From: Ohtaekwangia koreensis | GTDB lineage: Bacteria; Bacteroidota; Bacteroidia; Cytophagales; Cyclobacteriaceae | NCBI RefSeq assembly: GCF_900167975.1 | Contig: NZ_FUZU01000003.1 | Span: 744,001-808,000 of the forward strand | Length of the DNA stretch: 64,000 bases | Reading direction: 5' to 3' | Shown: piece after piece, positions 19,019 through 26,788 of the stretch | Layout of the letters: each line of letters opens with the position of its first letter | Position numbering within the stretch: the first letter of the stretch is position 1 | Position numbers and translations under genes: made by a program | The notes under the pieces: generated by a model | Seen by the model: the letters and a program-made list of their open reading frames with translations, nothing else | The model's database searches: none | What the model was told of the DNA's origin: nothing

Positions 19019-20158
19019 ATGACCGACGTAATACGATTTCATATACTCGCGCATATACTAATTTCATTTACGGGCGCACTTTTATTACTGGCCATTTGGT
19101 ATAATATAAGCGATCGTTTCAAACAAATTCTGCAGGAAGACAATTCTCCCAAACGTGTCGATAAAGGTTTGCTGTATTTGAGTCTAGCGATCTTTGTATG
19201 GGTGGTTGCCGGCTGCTGGGCTTACCTGGGCAATGAATTCAATTTCTCACAAACACTATATTTCAAGACCGGGAATAATTTATTTTCCATTGTAAATGAC
19301 CTCTTCCTGTTTCTTGCCTTATGCTATGCCGATCATGCCCCGCAGTTTATACATAAGCATAAGAGCAACAGTAATCGAATCGTTGTACTTATTTTTATCA
19401 TGGCTCTTCTTACCTGTATTATACCGTTACTCCTGGGCGAATACAATGATATATATGGTGTGCGAATAAGCGCACTTCCGGACCTGATTCTGTCCGGCTT
19501 TTTAACGTTTCTTCTGATTGTTACTTTCTATAGAACATTTGCAAACCGGGGATTACAAATCGTTGCCGTAATTTCAGTTATTGCTATTGTCTTCATATTC
19601 GTTTCTATACTCCCCGATGTCTTTCCTGATTTGTATGACGATTTCACAAAAGACCTGATTAAAATCACAGCCAAAACTTCTTTCATCGCGATAACACTTG
19701 TGTTGACAACCAGCTGGGTTATTCAACTGGCTAGTACTCCCAAACCAAATGAGATGATGATCAGTTTTATGGACTGGTCACTAATAAAAATCACGATCCC
19801 ATCGAAGGAAATATTTGGTGCGACAATTGAATTCGGCTCGAAGACTACGCAATATATCAACCTGCTGAAATTTGCCATCAGAAGAAAACATGGAAATGAA
19901 ACTGCTCAAAGTATTCTAATCGGCCTGGGTGGTGAGATAAACAATCAGACTTACCTCAGCAGGATTATCGATAACATGAATGAAATATTAAAGCTGGAAG
20001 ACGACCAGAAGTTAGACCGGAAGGATCTTTTTACATTCATCGGGCAGGGAAAATATAGGCTGCGGATAATTCCCGAGAATATTAAAATTGATGAAACGTT
20101 GTTACGGGAGTTTATCAATTCGCCTGAAAATCAAGTATATAAATCCATTGTAACTTAA
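19019..20158 (+). CDS. Membrane protein of unknown function, about seven transmembrane helices plus soluble C-terminus
   Basis: 379 residues. Hydrophobic segments at roughly 10-27, 52-70, 88-105, 123-142, 158-177, 181-201 and 216-235 suggest seven transmembrane helices, followed by a soluble domain of about 140 residues (FMDWSLIKITIPSKEIFG onward) ending without a tail signal. The layout resembles 7TM receptor-like proteins with a cytoplasmic output domain, but I find no kinase, GGDEF, HD or phosphatase motif. It precedes the amino-acid permease on the same strand with a 117-bp gap that holds repeated TGTAAC boxes. Function unknown. Confidence 0.75.
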   Translation: MTDVIRFHILAHILISFTGALLLLAIWYNISDRFKQILQEDNSPKRVDKGLLYLSLAIFVWVVAGCWAYLGNEFNFSQTLYFKTGNNLFSIVNDLFLFLALCYADHAPQFIHKHKSNSNRIVVLIFIMALLTCIIPLLLGEYNDIYGVRISALPDLILSGFLTFLLIVTFYRTFANRGLQIVAVISVIAIVFIFVSILPDVFPDLYDDFTKDLIKITAKTSFIAITLVLTTSWVIQLASTPKPNEMMISFMDWSLIKITIPSKEIFGATIEFGSKTTQYINLLKFAIRRKHGNETAQSILIGLGGEINNQTYLSRIIDNMNEILKLEDDQKLDRKDLFTFIGQGKYRLRIIPENIKIDETLLREFINSPENQVYKSIVT

Positions 20159-20213
20159 TGTAACTGCAGTTACACATCCTTTCTCTGAGTTACATTTTGC
20201 TATTCTTTGTAAC
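20149..20213. promoter_or_regulatory. Cluster of five TGTAAC/GTTACA boxes upstream of the permease
   Basis: TGTAAC occurs at 20149, 20159 and 20208, and its complement GTTACA at 20169 and 20189. Starts are spaced 10, 10, 20 and 19 bp, so all lie on nearly the same face of the helix. The boxes at 20159 and 20169 make a perfect 16-bp palindrome. The first overlaps the end of the upstream gene. A repressor or activator array for the permease gene is the likely meaning. Confidence 0.5.
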
Positions 20214-20275
20214 ACCCGTGGACCGTGGGATACCGGGCTATATACATTTGGACATCACACAAATGTTCAAGGTCC

Positions 20276-21745
20276 ATGGCAAACATCTGGCTCAAGAAAA
20301 ACATCAATCAACTTGTAAGCGAGGCTTCCGACAATGAGAAAGGTCTGAAGCGAACCATCGGCACCCTGGGCCTCATCGCCCTTGGTATAGGAGCCATTAT
20401 AGGAGCCGGACTATTTACCAGCACAGCCGAAGCGATCGCCAATCATACGGGGCCTGCTGTATCGATAAGCTTCCTCATAGCAGGCACAGGCTGCGCGCTG
20501 GCAGGCTTGTGTTACGCAGAGTTTGCTTCCATGATTCCGATTGCCGGCAGCGCCTATACCTATGCGTACGCCACCATGGGCGAATTGATTGCCTGGATCA
20601 TCGGATGGGATCTGGTATTGGAGTATGGTGTTGCTTCCGCTAAAGTCGCTACATCGTGGTCAGAATACTTGAACAAGTTATTGGGCAATGTCTTTCATGT
20701 TCAAATCCCCTATGAGTTTTCGCATTCTCCATTTCAATATTCGATGGAAGGGACGCGGGGTATAATAAATCTTCCGGCTATGTTCATCATCCTGCTGCTA
20801 TCCCTTGTATTGATCAGAGGTGTTAAGGGATCTTCACTGGTAAACAGCATCATCGTTATTATTAAAGTAGGAATCGTATTGCTGTTTATCGGCTTTGGCT
20901 GGTCGTATATAAATCCGGATAATTATACTCCCTATATACCTGTCAACACCACCAACGTGTCGGGTGAATTTGGATGGACCGGTATCTTTGCCGGAGCCGG
21001 TGTTGTGTTCTTTGCTTTCATTGGTTTTGATGCTGTATCCACCGCTGCACAGGAATCTAAAAATCCACAACGCGATATGCCCAAGGGTATATTGTTATCG
21101 CTGCTGATTTGTGTAGTACTCTATATTCTCTTTGCACATGTACTTGCCGGTGTCGCTAACTATAAAGAGTTCAGAACCGTTGGTCAGGAAGCTTCTATTA
21201 CCTATGTCATCGATACCTATATGAAAGGTTATGGATGGCTCTCGACATTAATTACCATTGCTATTCTTGCCGGATTCTCTTCCGTTATACTCGTCATGCT
21301 TATGGGACAATCACGCGTATTCTTCTCTATGTCAAAAGATGGACTTGTACCGAACGTATTCTCTCAACTGCATTCCAGGTTTAAAACACCATGGAAATCA
21401 AACCTGTTATTTTTTATTTTCGTAGGACTTATTGCCGGGTTTGTTCCCGCTTCCATTATATCTGACATGACCGTGATTGGGACGTTGTTCGCTTTTATAC
21501 TGGTCTGTTTGGGTATTATAGTTTTACGCAAAACAGATCCTGCTATACCCCGCCCCTTCCGCACGCCTTGGGTGCCGGTAGTTCCTATCCTTGGGATTCT
21601 TGTTTGTGCCGGACTCATCTATACACTTGGTCCTGCCAATTGGTTACGGTTAATCATCTGGTTAGTCATTGGTGTTTTTATATACATCGGTTACGGAATC
21701 AAAAACAGCAAACTACAGCAGGATGCGCCCAGTAAAAGACTATAG
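20276..21745 (+). CDS. APC-superfamily amino-acid permease (cationic amino-acid transporter type)
   Basis: 489 residues from the ATG at 20276 (MANIWLKK); an upstream GTG at 20225 is in frame but adds an unlikely 17-residue extension. The signature GIGAIIGAGLF lies at about 37-47, and about 12-13 hydrophobic helices follow, including FFAFIGFDAVSTAAQESKNPQRDMP, a hallmark of the CAT/YfnA-like permeases. It imports amino acids with protons across the inner membrane. Soluble substrate-binding partners are not needed. The gene converges with the AraC regulator at 21814. Confidence 0.92.
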   Translation: MANIWLKKNINQLVSEASDNEKGLKRTIGTLGLIALGIGAIIGAGLFTSTAEAIANHTGPAVSISFLIAGTGCALAGLCYAEFASMIPIAGSAYTYAYATMGELIAWIIGWDLVLEYGVASAKVATSWSEYLNKLLGNVFHVQIPYEFSHSPFQYSMEGTRGIINLPAMFIILLLSLVLIRGVKGSSLVNSIIVIIKVGIVLLFIGFGWSYINPDNYTPYIPVNTTNVSGEFGWTGIFAGAGVVFFAFIGFDAVSTAAQESKNPQRDMPKGILLSLLICVVLYILFAHVLAGVANYKEFRTVGQEASITYVIDTYMKGYGWLSTLITIAILAGFSSVILVMLMGQSRVFFSMSKDGLVPNVFSQLHSRFKTPWKSNLLFFIFVGLIAGFVPASIISDMTVIGTLFAFILVCLGIIVLRKTDPAIPRPFRTPWVPVVPILGILVCAGLIYTLGPANWLRLIIWLVIGVFIYIGYGIKNSKLQQDAPSKRL

Positions 21746-21813
21746 TGTATAGATATAGCTAAATGATGAAATTCAGGCTAACCTATATTTACCATAATTC
21801 CAAATGAAATACG

Positions 21814-22698
21814 CTACAGATTCAATGCGTTTTCCTGTCTGATGGCGGAAGGCGCAACACCAAAACGTTTTTTAAAAGAACGACTGAAATGAGACACGTT
21901 TTCGAAGCCACTCTCGAAAGACGTTTCACTTATCGTTTTATGGCGATCATTCAAAAGGCGAAGCGCATGATTTAGTCTCTGCTCCAATAGCCATTTTCCA
22001 GGTGCGGTTTTATATACCTTCTGAAAATCTCTTTTGAAGGTGGACAGACTTCTATTGGTTAACTGCGCATACTCCTCCATCTTGAGATTGAAACAATAGT
22101 TTTCATCCATTACTCGTTGCAACGATATATATTGTGGTTCATGTAACAACGAGCAAAAATAGGACAACAATTCACCGTTCTTCGGATTGTCTGCAACGGT
22201 AAGAATAAGTTCTTTAAATTTTAATTCCAGTAGTGATGGATCCGGCTCATGCGTTTCACTGAAATACGAAGAGACTGAAAGAAAAAATGCAGACAACGGA
22301 TCGCTTTGATCCACTATAATAACGGGTTCAATTTGTGTAGGCGTAGTATCAAGCGGTTTTAATTTTGCTTTTAATGTATTGCAAATGAAATCGTCAGGAA
22401 TAAAAAACAGGACAACACAAAATCCTTCTTCCAGAAAGTTCTCAAATATCCAGGCGCCCTTTCGAACAAACACACAAGTTTCTTTACCGATAGCATAATG
22501 CTTATGCGCGGTATGCCAGATTTTCCTTCCCTCCACAACGTAAAACAGATAATTATACTGGCTCCATAGATCAGCAAACCGTGACTTCATGAGTCGCGCC
22601 TCCAATGGACAATTAAAAACCGTGATCAATGAATCACTGCAATTAAATTGGCGATAGTAGTTAGGCTGCTGTAAAACCCGTTCGTAAAAGTTTACCAT
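21814..22698 (-). CDS. AraC-family transcriptional regulator
   Basis: 294 residues. Cupin-like N-terminal sensor (about 20-150) and a C-terminal double HTH: NRSLSTFKRDFQKVYK and SGFENVSHFSRSFKKRFG. The HTH block is strikingly similar to that of the regulator at 16220-17056, so the two are paralogues of one subfamily. It diverges from the gene remnant and methyltransferase at 22868-23796, which it may control. Effector unknown. Confidence 0.92.
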   Translation of the reverse strand: MVNFYERVLQQPNYYRQFNCSDSLITVFNCPLEARLMKSRFADLWSQYNYLFYVVEGRKIWHTAHKHYAIGKETCVFVRKGAWIFENFLEEGFCVVLFFIPDDFICNTLKAKLKPLDTTPTQIEPVIIVDQSDPLSAFFLSVSSYFSETHEPDPSLLELKFKELILTVADNPKNGELLSYFCSLLHEPQYISLQRVMDENYCFNLKMEEYAQLTNRSLSTFKRDFQKVYKTAPGKWLLEQRLNHALRLLNDRHKTISETSFESGFENVSHFSRSFKKRFGVAPSAIRQENALNL

Positions 22699-22838
22699 AT
22701 ACTTCTGCTGACTAAGTTACAAAATATCATGAAAAGAGGTTAATTCGTTGACGTAATCGCAAGCTGCGTCCAGCGCCGAATGAACCGTTCAGTCATATCT
22801 CTGAACCGTTAAGCAACATCATAACAGCAAGAAGTAAG

Positions 22839-22846
22839 TAATTTTG
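22839..22846 (+). promoter_or_regulatory. Candidate Bacteroidota -7 box upstream of the methyltransferase
   Basis: TAATTTTG fits the TAnnTTTG -7 consensus and lies 21 bp before the remnant reading frame at 22868 and 138 bp before the methyltransferase. The -33 region is not convincing. Confidence 0.4.
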
Positions 22847-22867
22847 ACACTGGCTAAGAAATAATGT

Positions 22868-22954
22868 ATGTCGCCCGATAGGACAACACCTGTAGAAATC
22901 AGCAAGGAGGAATTCAAGAAAGCAGAACATTATCTCAATAAGACTGAAGTCTAA
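22868..22954 (+). pseudogene. N-terminal remnant resembling a PLP-dependent decarboxylase
   Basis: 28 codons starting MSPDRTTPVEISKEEFKKAEHYL, then a stop. The stretch EISKEEFKKAxHxL is the typical N-terminus of Bacteroidota group II pyridoxal-phosphate decarboxylases. Nothing further of that enzyme follows. A -7 box lies just upstream, so the promoter and first codons may have been left behind after a deletion that joined them to the methyltransferase gene 29 bp downstream. Alternatively it is a short leader peptide. Confidence 0.4.
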
Positions 22955-22983
22955 TTATATATATATCTATAAATTAAAAAAAG

Positions 22984-23796
22984 ATGAATCCAAACAAACA
23001 ATTATGGGAAAAAGGCGACTTCACACGCTTGGCAGAAACGATGCGCGACAGTGGTGCAGCCCTGGTAGCCAAACTCGGAATCACCAAAGATCTTCACGTT
23101 CTTGACCTCGGCTGTGGTGATGGCACTACGGCAATACCGGCAGCACAACTGGGTGCAAAAGTTTTAGGTGTAGATATAGCAAGCAATCTTGTTCAGGCAG
23201 GAAACCTTCGGGCCAAGGCTGCCGGTCTGACAAACTGCACCTTTCAGGAAGGAGATGCCACGAATCTGCACGAGTTGAGCGATCATACTTTCGACCTTAC
23301 TGTAAGTATATTCGGTGCCATGTTCGCTCCCAAACCTTTTGATGTAGCAAAGGAAATGGTTCGTGTTACCAAACCCGGTGGACGAATTATTATGGGCAAT
23401 TGGATTCCGGGAGATCCTACTCTGGTCGCACAAATATTAAAGATCAGTTCTGCGTATACGCCTCCTCCTCCGGAAGGATTTATCAGCCCGATGTTATGGG
23501 GAGTAGAGAGCCATGTTGTCGAGCGTTTTGGTAAGGCTGGTATACCGAAAGAAAACATCTCGTGTGTTCCGGATGCCTTTACATTTAGCGCGCCTTTCTC
23601 TACAGCAGAGTTTGTGCAAAGGTTTAAAAATTACTACGGCCCCACTATGAATGCATTCGAGGCCGCAGAAAACAACGGCAAGGCTAGTGATCTACAACGC
23701 GAATTGGAAGCATTATTTCAAAGTCAAAACAAAAGCGGCAATGAAAACAGCTTGTCAATTCCTGCAACATTCTTTCGCGTAACGGTTACACTTTGA
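22984..23796 (+). CDS. Class I SAM-dependent methyltransferase
   Basis: 270 residues. Motif I is complete (VLDLGCGDGTTAIPAAQLGA), followed by GVDIA (motif II acid) and the post-I segment EGDATNLHELSDHTFD and KPGGRIIMGNW. The layout matches the UbiE/Methyltransf_11-25 group that methylates small molecules. The acceptor is unknown. It sits downstream of a decarboxylase-like remnant and divergent from an AraC regulator. Confidence 0.9.
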   Translation: MNPNKQLWEKGDFTRLAETMRDSGAALVAKLGITKDLHVLDLGCGDGTTAIPAAQLGAKVLGVDIASNLVQAGNLRAKAAGLTNCTFQEGDATNLHELSDHTFDLTVSIFGAMFAPKPFDVAKEMVRVTKPGGRIIMGNWIPGDPTLVAQILKISSAYTPPPPEGFISPMLWGVESHVVERFGKAGIPKENISCVPDAFTFSAPFSTAEFVQRFKNYYGPTMNAFEAAENNGKASDLQRELEALFQSQNKSGNENSLSIPATFFRVTVTL

Positions 23797-24140
23797 TATA
23801 TACAGGGTCGCAACTTTCATGGCGGCTCTGGATAACACGTCTCCAAGTCAGTTCAATGACCGGGGGATGTGTCTATTATTTTCAAACTATATAATTACCA
23901 AGTGTTGCCTACTCAGCATTTTCCATTGGAGGAAATGCAGCACGTGCTCCACCATTAATAATACCTGTCGTAGAGTATTGCAATATTCCAATGACCTCCC
24001 ATTCTGCAGTGCTGAACGCTTGCGCCCTTGTTCATTTCTTTGTTATAAAGTTGATTTACCAACGTATTTTTACAGACAACGGCCTTCAATCTAAATATAG
24101 CCTGTTAGGCTATAAGTAAAATCATCACCACTAAATAAAA
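23797..24140. other. Intergenic region with no assignable gene
   Basis: No start-bearing reading frame here looks real. On the minus strand 23909-24031 there is a start-less 40-codon frame reading STAEWEVIGILQYSTTG and GGARAAFPPMENAE, which looks protein-like and may be a gene remnant, but I cannot name it. Confidence 0.35.
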
Positions 24141-24168
24141 AAGCCGTCTCAAAATTTTGAGACGGCTT
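24131..24168 (-). terminator. Strong intrinsic terminator of PUL 2
   Basis: Positions 24141-24168 form a 28-bp perfect palindrome (AAGCCGTCTCAAAA and its complement). Read on the minus strand it is followed by TTTTATTTAG, so it ends the PUL 2 transcript; it could also stop plus-strand transcripts. Confidence 0.85.
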
Positions 24169-24223
24169 CCCGGAAGTTCATCCAGTCGGTTTTACCAATA
24201 CAACTGGTATTTTACTACAGTCC

Positions 24224-25510
24224 TTATTCGGGGAGCATTCCAAATACCCTTACTTCAGCAACGCTGAAAAAAGCATTTGAATTGCCCGTAAAAAGTGCTT
24301 CATAATTTCGAAGGCACCGTATTCGTATATACCTGACTTTAGGAGCGTCCGGGTCAACCGCTAAAGCAAACCCGGCTATAGCAGCAGCTTTATCCGCTGC
24401 ATCTTCGTTGTCCTTTGGAAGACCGGAAGGCTTCGTGATGGTTCCGGAGTTCAGCAATGTCCAGGTTTCATCCAATGCTCCGCTGCTGCTAGGGTTGGAC
24501 GCACCGTATATCTCATAGTCCAGGATCGTGGAGAAAACATAATACGATCCCCACCACTCCTGAAATGGATACAAGGTAATCGTAGTCAGGTCAACCTTTA
24601 TACCTAAATCAAATGTTACCATCTGAGGTGAAGAACTTCCTGCACCTGTATCCGTAAAGTTAGCACCATCGTATGCATTTTGTGCTTTTCCGTCCCACAT
24701 TCCAGCGACTCCACCGGCACCACCGTTTCCCGGAGCATCTCCTGCAAGCGATACGGCAGCAAATAATGATCGATCCAGTTCTTTCTCTACGAAGTTTGGT
24801 GTACCGCGTATACTATATTTAGTACAGAACGTATCAATGCATACAACGTTTGGAGTAAGCGGTAGCGGCCTGAAGACAGTACGCCATGTAAAGCTATCAT
24901 TCTCAAAGTCCAATCCTTTTAAGATAGTGGTCGTTTCAGTGGCAGGCGTTATCACAACGGTATCGCCTGTGAGCGCTTTATAGCTCACTTCCATTTGAAC
25001 GGGGCCAAGCGTTTTATCAATCAAGTCCCAATATATAGTGGTTGCTGCCTCATCATAGCCGATTGATTTTATTCTCCGGTTAGACAGCGTATTGCGATAG
25101 CGGCTGCCGTATGAATTACCGGTTATCGTGACCCCAACGGATGAATTTCCCGCAGCATCATAGGTATATACCGTGAAACTTTTGGTTCCCTCCTCCACAC
25201 CAAAAATTCCATCAAACATAAAATCATTGTTCAATCCATCGATATCAAATAACACTGAATCGCGGAAGTTGTTCCAATAGATTTTACATTTCTCTACTTT
25301 CGGATCACGCGTAATGGTACCCCAAAGTCGCACGCGTTCCTTTCCGGGAAAAACAACAACCGAATCGAATTTACCGGTATAGATTATCTCACCGTCCTGG
25401 GTATACTTCTTATACTCATCCCAATCACTGCACGCGACCAGTAGTATTACCAGACAAAGTGTAGTGATGACGCTAACCAATTTGCATCTCGTATTATATA
25501 TATATTTCAT
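24224..25510 (-). CDS. DUF4998 plus discoidin (F5/8 type C)-like lipoprotein (PUL 2)
   Basis: 428 residues. Lipobox VACS near residue 27. The N-terminal 220 residues match DUF4998 proteins (SDWDEYKKYTQDGEIIYTGK, then KVEKCKIYWNN). The C-terminal 170 residues form a discoidin-like sandwich that ends VRYIRIRCLRN...VAEVRVFG. That last domain is clearly homologous to the C-terminus of the neighbouring gene (shared SGALDExWTLL, KPSG, RIRCL). Last gene of the PUL 2 operon, directly before the terminator. Probable surface glycan binder; no catalytic residues seen. Confidence 0.85.
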   Translation of the reverse strand: MKYIYNTRCKLVSVITTLCLVILLVACSDWDEYKKYTQDGEIIYTGKFDSVVVFPGKERVRLWGTITRDPKVEKCKIYWNNFRDSVLFDIDGLNNDFMFDGIFGVEEGTKSFTVYTYDAAGNSSVGVTITGNSYGSRYRNTLSNRRIKSIGYDEAATTIYWDLIDKTLGPVQMEVSYKALTGDTVVITPATETTTILKGLDFENDSFTWRTVFRPLPLTPNVVCIDTFCTKYSIRGTPNFVEKELDRSLFAAVSLAGDAPGNGGAGGVAGMWDGKAQNAYDGANFTDTGAGSSSPQMVTFDLGIKVDLTTITLYPFQEWWGSYYVFSTILDYEIYGASNPSSSGALDETWTLLNSGTITKPSGLPKDNEDAADKAAAIAGFALAVDPDAPKVRYIRIRCLRNYEALFTGNSNAFFSVAEVRVFGMLPE

Positions 25511-25558
25511 ATTTTTCTCTTTATGGTTTTAACTATCAAACCTGCTATACACATTCTT

Positions 25559-26764
25559 TTAGCGAGGGTCACCGAAAACCTTAAGTTCATCAACACTTTG
25601 CGGACATGAGCCAGCCCAGTTTACTAGGCACCGGATGCGCAGATACCGGATCTTGGGAGCATTCAAATCGATGTCGTAGAAGAATCCGTTGGCAGCCGCT
25701 TCCTGATCGGACGCTGTCTCCGTGTTACCTGAACTTCCGGAAGGTTTCTTCAATTCATATTTACCCAGCAACGTCCAACTCTCATCCAGCGCACCACTCT
25801 GATTGGGATTGGCTGAGCCCCATAACTCGAAATGCTTTAAGGTTGTAAAGCCATAGTATAGATTGCTGAGCTCCATGAAAGGTCTGATCCAAACTTTACT
25901 CAGCTTGGCAGAGACTCCCATATCAACCGTGACGATTGAAGGAACATTCAACGTGGCGGCTGCCAGGCTGCTGAAACTAACGGGCCAGCCATAACGTTTG
26001 TCCCACATATTGCTTACCGCAGCACCCGGTTGTTGACTCGGATCACCCGGCAATGGAAAGTGCCGGAAATTCGCGGTGTTGAGTTCCACTTCATATATAG
26101 GATTGATGTCCTTGTATAAAGTGTCGGTGATGTTACTCCAGCGATCGCGAACAGCAATAGCAAAGTGCCGTGTTACCGTATCCATTCCGCTACGCTGGGA
26201 AAGAACTGAGTCGATTGAAGTATAAATACTGAGGTTGTTATCTACTTCCCATTCGTCAAACACATTCGTCTCCATGATTAATATACCGATGGCTTCCTGC
26301 GTTTTATTCACAGCCGTAAGCTTGTAACCTCCGAAGGCATCCCGTATATCTATACTCTCCAGCACCGACCAGATGGGAGCCGTGAGCGGCTTTACGGTAA
26401 CAGAAATCGGATCTGAATGAACCTCCTGACGATTCACGGTATATAACTTGATTTCGTGCTCTTGTGTGTCAGCAAAACCTTCCACTACAAGGGAATCAAC
26501 AAAGTAAGAGGACTTCACATCCATCTCTTTTCCGTTTGCCAGCACATACTTTGCTTGGACATAAAGCAAGTTGGGATCTGCCGGAAGCTTGTAGGATATA
26601 GTTGCTTTTCCCGGGAAGTTCTTCACTTGTATTTCCGTTACATGCTGAGGAATACCCGAGGATGTACCAGTAGGCTCCCGGTAACTGAGATCTTCGTTAC
26701 AAGAATTGACCAGCAGAAGCGTTGCTATACTGATTAGCCAATATTTCATTGTATATATTTTCAT
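25559..26764 (-). CDS. DUF4959/DUF5126/DUF5000-type lipoprotein (PUL 2)
   Basis: 401 residues. The ATG at 26764 gives MKIYTMKYWL; a second ATG 15 bp later is also possible. Lipobox LVNSC, then a fibronectin-like domain (GIPQHVTEIQVKNFPGKATI, DUF4959 type), a middle sandwich (DUF5126 type), and a C-terminal discoidin-like DUF5000 domain (KIRYLRIRCLVNW...VDELKVFG). This architecture is common beside SusCD pairs and is taken to bind glycans at the cell surface. It lies 24 bp after SusD and 48 bp before the DUF4998 gene. Family names are from memory of the sequence patterns. Confidence 0.85.
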   Translation of the reverse strand: MKIYTMKYWLISIATLLLVNSCNEDLSYREPTGTSSGIPQHVTEIQVKNFPGKATISYKLPADPNLLYVQAKYVLANGKEMDVKSSYFVDSLVVEGFADTQEHEIKLYTVNRQEVHSDPISVTVKPLTAPIWSVLESIDIRDAFGGYKLTAVNKTQEAIGILIMETNVFDEWEVDNNLSIYTSIDSVLSQRSGMDTVTRHFAIAVRDRWSNITDTLYKDINPIYEVELNTANFRHFPLPGDPSQQPGAAVSNMWDKRYGWPVSFSSLAAATLNVPSIVTVDMGVSAKLSKVWIRPFMELSNLYYGFTTLKHFELWGSANPNQSGALDESWTLLGKYELKKPSGSSGNTETASDQEAAANGFFYDIDLNAPKIRYLRIRCLVNWAGSCPQSVDELKVFGDPR

Positions 26765-26788
26765 CGTTGTAAATTTTAAGTGACCTGA

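Noticed and set aside
23819-24094. 91-codon plus-strand frame after the methyltransferase
   Set aside because: Cys-rich but without any motif; a protein-like start-less frame on the other strand (23909-24031) is the better candidate for a remnant, and even that is unnamed.
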